Source of the DNA: Syngnathus acus
Lineage: Eukaryota; Chordata; Actinopteri; Syngnathiformes; Syngnathidae
Direction of reading: 5' to 3'
Assembly: GCF_901709675.1 (NCBI RefSeq)
Contig: NC_051100.1
Span: 13,128,286 to 13,192,285 of the forward strand
DNA: 64,000 nt
In this document: in pieces, positions 58,810-64,000 of the stretch
Numbering within the stretch: position 1 is the stretch's first letter
Layout: each line of letters starts with the position of its first letter
The notes under the pieces: model-generated
What the model was told of the DNA's origin: nothing
Database searches by the model: none
What the model saw: only the letters and a program-made list of their open reading frames with translations
Translations under genes and position numbers: made by a program

Positions 58810-61234
58810 TTCTCATTGGTAATTTTCAAACCCTTTCGACCGATTTAAAAAATGTTCCCCTCATTTGGGACAGTCACGTCCAAAGTATTTGTGTTGAGCT
58901 TCGCGCCGCTGTACTGCGTGTGACTCGGAAAAAGAGTGCGTTGGAGACAAAAATTACCTTTTCTTTTGGGGCTCTTCTGAGCCGCTTTTTATTCCGGAGC
59001 TATGTCTTTCTCGAGGTTTCTTCCAACTCTCTTATTTGGCACACTTGCGCTCCCTCAATGTCAAACAGATTACTGCATCTGAGTACACAAACATAATTTA
59101 ATCTTAACAATTTGCACACGTTTGACATTTGCCACTTTTTACAAGAGAGAAAAATTGGAAACACATGTGAGTCGTCGTTATTTGCAACCGTTGCGTGGCG
59201 AACCCTGGGGGCAGACGCGCGCATGCCCGCAGCTCATCCAGCGTCTTTACAAGCGTCGCATTGACGCCGCGAGGATATATGACTCGCAAATTGTGTCATA
59301 TTTATGCCTGATTGAATTTCATTTAAAAATTTAGCATGAGGGCCGCCATCAAAGCATCAACTGAAAACATTTCATCAATTGATTATAAATGTTTACTAAC
59401 TGGAACGGCCAATGCGCTCCCCGGCCGAGAGCGGATCGGACATATAAAGATGGCGTCAAAATGTGATTTCGAGAATGTTAATGTATCCTCGAGGGCGGCC
59501 GTATTTATAATTTCAATTTTCTTTTTTTTTTTTGTACCGCAGCAGCCGCATTCGCTTATCGGTTTGACTTCTTTTACGGGCTGTGCTGATCCATGCCACA
59601 GCAGACTCCTTTTCACGCGACAAAGTTACTCTCGGGAAGTACAGCATCGCTTTATTCCTGCTTTATTTTAGTAGTTGCGTGAAAAGTGAGCATACGGATG
59701 TCGACATGAAATGGCCTCCACCGTGTGTTTAAATTCGGCTTATATGCGCACTGCAGACCGCTTTTAATGAGCTCCTAAACACTATTGATCTTTGCAATCC
59801 ATAACTATAAATATGAGAGAAGAAATACAAACAGCTCTCTTCGGGCTCCCAATTGGAGGATATTTCAGAAAAGGCACGTGAGTTCATACACGTAAAGCTT
59901 GTCCATGGATTCGCTGCGTTTGTTCGTATTAATATTATTATTTTTATTTGTTTAGAACCGCGGATGGGGTAAGCAGTCACAGAGCATTTCATGATCAAGA
60001 GTCTGCTTGTGTCTGTTGCATTATATTTACAAAGAGCCATTGACTTGAGCCGCCCTTTTGGTTGGAAGCAGCCATTTTGGACCAATTCCAGTCCGATCGT
60101 TGCTGCTGGCAGCTCTTAATGAATTTTGTAAGCATGTAAACACTGAAGTGGCATTAGCATGCACACAAGAAGTGCGCCCAGGCAAGTGACCCGCACACAC
60201 ACACATTGTCATGTGATGACAATGGCAGCTGTAGGCAGAAGCTGGCAGACCAAGGGAAATGTAATTAATTGATGTTGGTGCCGCGTCGGCCTCTTCCTTT
60301 TCATTACTTTGGCCACGCACCTCATTCGCTTCACTCTCTCCGAGCTCATAATCACTGTAATTGAAGCCGTCATTGCCGCAATTCCTTGAATTAATCACCT
60401 TCCCTGTGCTGACGCAGACGTGCGAATGCTTGACGAGTCACCTGACACGCACAGGTTAAAGGTTGACACGAAACATGACCGGGAGCATGTTGCGGTGTCA
60501 CCTGAATGCCGATTTGAATGGTTGCTTGTCGGGTGGCATGGTGGGACCGTCGATGGGATTTTGCACATTCTCCTTGTAGTCGTCAGTACCTTGTCTCCTA
60601 AGAGTTTATTGCCAAAATATCACATATGTATATGGTTTGTTGCAAGTGCGTCCACCTGGGGCGGCTAGGAATGTCTCCAGCAACTCGATAGTAGTTGTAG
60701 TTGTGTCCTGAAGATGACTAATTTTCCCGGACTGCTGGCAAATTCTCTGATAAGAGCAACACACTTTCAGAGTGGTGTTCAATGATGCACAAAGAAATAC
60801 CTTCTTTAACGTCTTCCACCGAATACTTAATGCGTTTAAGACTCACTGCTGTTGTTTCAGTGCTTTTGGTCGCAATGGCCTCTCACAAAATTCCCGTAAA
60901 ACAAGCACTCGGACATGAACGGTCGTTAAGGGATTTTCTGGCCCGCTTGCTAATATCAGATGGATGGCGGGAATAGCAGCGAGTAGGAAGCAAGTACACA
61001 ATGGAGATGTAGCGCACCAAATGAGCAGGTGTAATGATGGCTTCTCTATATGTTTGAAACTAAACCATCCCTTCAGAGCCTATTTCATTTTAATGCACGA
61101 AAAGTTCAAAGGCAGCACGGAGTCATCAGATTTGAATGGCGCTCTGCACATTTTTAGACTTTGTTAAGTACTCAAATAACTTCATTTTTAGGGGACCTCT
61201 GAGGCAGATTTTCAAGAAGATGGTGGTTGAGCTT
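58810..61234. other. Unique non-coding region
   Basis: No gene or repeat family recognised. A T-run lies at 59519-59532. Confidence 0.4.
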
Positions 61235-61552
61235 TGAATATGTTGAATGTCGCTACATCTGACCAGCATTTCCCCGATGGCTCACCCATCTCCTCTTTTT
61301 GGACCACCAACCCCCCGTCACCCCCACCTCCCGTACTGGCAACCTCAACAACCTCCGCTCCCGCCCCTCCTGCTCCTCCATCCATCTCCTTCGCACTGCT
61401 GACCGATGTCTTGTTAACTATAACCTACTGTCTCTCTCCCCCCCCTCTCCTCTCCTCTCCTCTCCACTCTTTTTTATTCCATGTAAAAGCGACTTTGGGT
61501 TATTGAAAAGCGCTATATAAATTGAATGAATTATTATTATTATTATTATTAA
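61235..61552 (+). mobile_element. LINE-like 3' end with (TTA)n tail
   Basis: Ends in 'AAAGCGACTTTGGGTTATTG', 'AAAAGCGCTATATAAATTGA' and (TTA)n at 61528-61551, a 3' end common to several teleost retroelements. A (CTCTC)n tract lies at 61436-61469. The coding part is not recognisable. Confidence 0.5.
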
Positions 61553-63298
61553 TACTTTTGAGTAATGTTGGGTGGACTCATCTTTTTTTGAATTAGGCCT
61601 ATTTCTCTGGTTAGACCGATAGTTTCCCACAACATGTTGGTTGGACTCCAAATCTTTTTGGCAAATGTTGTGGCACTCCATGTTAGATTTTACACTGTAG
61701 TCATTGAGAAAGTTGCTTGAATTTTATTGTGATGTATTGTTTCATAGCTGTTGAAATTATCCAATCAGAGAATCTTTAGCAACAGTTTATTGAACAGAGT
61801 GGATGAGCTTGTGGACGGGGGTATTCCCGGAGGTGAGATAAACAGCCAGTGCATCTTAACGCCGTCAATCCGTTATTCGGGCACAATGACACCCTAAATC
61901 GGTTACGTCAAATTGCACTGATGTGTTGTGGGACTACGCCGGGGACTTCAAATTGGTTTTATGACGGCTTATGAGCCACCGCACGTTATTCGTCAGTGCT
62001 GCCTTTTTACCCGTTCACAGGCTGCTTCTGGTGGGCCTGCTACCCAAGAAAAGCTTTTCCCAGTCGTCCTCCTGTGTGAAAGGCAGGAATTCAGAATGGG
62101 GCCGCTTGCTAATTGATGCGACAGAAAAAGCCGTAATCTTACATACCGTCATCTTATTGCAGGATGAATGAAAAGCAGACACGGTTGTGGAAATAGCCCC
62201 CCTCCCTAAGTTCTGTGTTATGTGGCCAGTCATTTTAGAGCAGTTTGACTCGTCTTTCAAGAATATTGTGTTCTGTAACAATATATTCGCCAATCCTACC
62301 CGAAAACATCATCGATTCTCATTTTACCTGAACAAACAGTTTGTATTTTGATGTGTTTTTTTTTGCTCCCTAAGAAAGCAGGGGTCGAACATGGTTTTGT
62401 TAAAGCTGTACTGATCTTAAATGCAAAGCAATACACCACCGCTGCCTACAGGGATCTACTGATCAATACATGGGTCACAAAACTGAATCTCTTAGACAAC
62501 CTGGACAATGCCCTCTTCCACGCCTATCCAGACAAATATATTCATCGGTGGCAGTAAACGTTAGGATTCCAGTTAACGAATAGAAATGTCCACAGCAGTG
62601 AATGGTTAAAGTATTTTTCTGTCTCATTTTTTTTTTTTACATTTACTTTGTAGTAGAATAAATATTTCTACCTTTGCCATAGATGTTTTTTTTTTTTTGC
62701 ACTGATACATGTACCATTTACCTTTGGGTAGGTGTGTGAGTGAGGATTTTTGTACTGTCTGTGAAAGCTTTAGAAGCAACTCAAGTGTGTGTCTTGGTGG
62801 TACTCCAGGAGGTGGAAACATGACGATGAGGACGAGGATGAGGAGGCTGTGTGTGTGTGTGGGGGGGGGGGGGATTGAGTGATAATGCACTCCACGTGTG
62901 CTGACCTTTGTGCAAGCTAGTCAGTCAGCAAGAGTCCATTTGGGTTGCCGGCTGGTGCTCTTCAAGATGTCGCTCCAGATGAAAAAAACCGCATACGTAT
63001 GACACATTGGCGGTGTCTTTTTCACAGCGTTATCGCCCGCCGCCAGCGCGGACATGCCTTCCTCCTCCTCTCCTTCCTCGTCTTCTTCCTCCTGGGCGCC
63101 GTCGTTCATCACGTGAAGCAGCTGTCTGCCCTTTGAAATGACACCTGCCATCCATCATGCGTTGTATCTGGGCCACAAGTGCGCACAGCAAGTTGAAAGT
63201 CTGTCATAGGGAGACTTGTTTGCTCTTTGGTTATTTTGTTAGTTAGGTGGGCAGATTGGTAGTGGGATGTTGGTAGTTGGTTGGTTAGTTTATTCTAT
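61553..63298. other. Unique non-coding region
   Basis: No gene recognised. G-run at 62861-62873 after (GT)n, and poly-T tracts at 62628-62638 and 62687-62698. Confidence 0.4.
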
Positions 63299-63300
63299 TA

Positions 63301-64000
63301 CCGTATTTTCCATACTATAAGTCGCTTCCGAGTACAAGTCGCACCAGCCATAAAATGCATAATAAAGAAGAAAAAAAAACATATATATAAGTCGCACCAG
63401 AGTACAAGACGCATTTTTGGGGGTGACTGTATTTGACAAAATCCACCACCAAGAACAGACATGGATAGGCAATGATACGGTATGCTAGCGTTACATAAAC
63501 ATACGAGGAACTGAGAACGTGCCTGACATAACATATTAACAGTAAATAACTATAAAATAAATAACACATTTATCAAACCATCCGTGTCACTACAAATCAT
63601 TATATCCATCGAAATCTTCGTCCTTTGTGTAAACAACGCCGCTTTTGACCCCGGAAGTGCATGCGGCGCTGATGTCGGACTCGCGTCAGTTGCAGTAGAA
63701 AATATTCCACAGGCCTATATAACTATATATAAACTATATATCAAATAATTATAACAAATAACAATTTTATCGAACCATCCGCGTCACTCCAAATCATTGA
63801 ATCCTTCGAAATCTTCATCCTCTGTGTCACTCAAAAAAACCGCCACTGCTGACTCTGGAAGCACATGTGGCGTTGACGTCGGACTCGTCGTCAGTTGTGG
63901 TTCCAATTATTCCACAGGCCTAGTGCGCCCTCATGCGGTTTAAAGTGTAAATAACATGTGAAGTGGTCAACTATACAATAGTAAGTAAGTAATGTGTTAA
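63301..64000. mobile_element. Inverted-repeat DNA element (ATAAGTCGC type), cut by the window end
   Basis: TA then CCGTATTTTCCATACTATAA with repeated 'AAGTCGCACCAG'. The interior matches the 23131-24450 copy, for example 'CACAGGCCTAGTGCGCCCTC' (63914-63933 and 24278-24297). The right end is beyond the window. Confidence 0.75.

Overview
This 64-kb window is vertebrate nuclear DNA, almost certainly from a teleost fish. Two spliced genes can be reconstructed from exon/intron logic, and the repeats are fish-type: V-SINE/Mermaid-like and other tRNA-derived SINEs, L2-clade LINEs, hAT, piggyBac, Harbinger-like and TA-target inverted-repeat elements, and a chromodomain Gypsy retrotransposon. There are no bacterial-style operons, CRISPR arrays, tRNA genes or rRNA genes. 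Most long open frames are transposon-derived or are shadow frames of simple repeats.

Host genes lie in the first 19.2 kb. ccdc172 (plus strand, 3' part only) runs from 1697 to 14237 in six exons. It ends about 1.25 kb from a convergent six-exon gene on the minus strand (start codon 19183, stop 15492). That gene encodes a 192-residue secreted protein with one sushi-like module. Its exons are too short to stand out as open frames; every splice junction is phase-consistent. I do not recognise the gene.

The introns are crowded with insertions. The large ccdc172 intron (2041-10927) is almost entirely one TA-flanked DNA element holding a degenerate tandem repeat, a LINE fragment and two stacked L2 LINEs. 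The next large intron holds a SINE tail and a hAT derivative with an 8-bp target duplication. The third intron of the sushi gene holds a perfect-inverted-repeat element filled with a young 251-bp tandem array.

From 19.2 to 36.5 kb the sequence is mostly non-coding. It contains inverted-repeat elements whose ends resemble 'CCGTATTTTCCGG...ATAAGTCGC' (23.1-24.5, 28.9-30.1 kb, and again at 63.3 kb to the end), a tRNA-SINE at 26.9 kb and a diverged local duplication at 22.8/24.6 kb. A Gypsy chromovirus (36607-39602) sits inside a V-SINE with a 5-bp target duplication.

From 40.2 to about 51.0 kb lies one minus-strand L2 LINE. It is split by two related hAT elements (each with an 8-bp target duplication), a second, 5'-truncated LINE that makes a chimeric reverse-transcriptase frame, and a solo LTR (5-bp duplication). 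The first hAT copy in turn carries a piggyBac insertion with a complete transposase frame. From 51 to 64 kb the sequence is mostly unique non-coding DNA with a young V-SINE (54.1 kb), a possible solo LTR (55.5 kb), a long GT microsatellite (57.9 kb), a Harbinger-like element (58.2 kb) and a LINE tail (61.2 kb).
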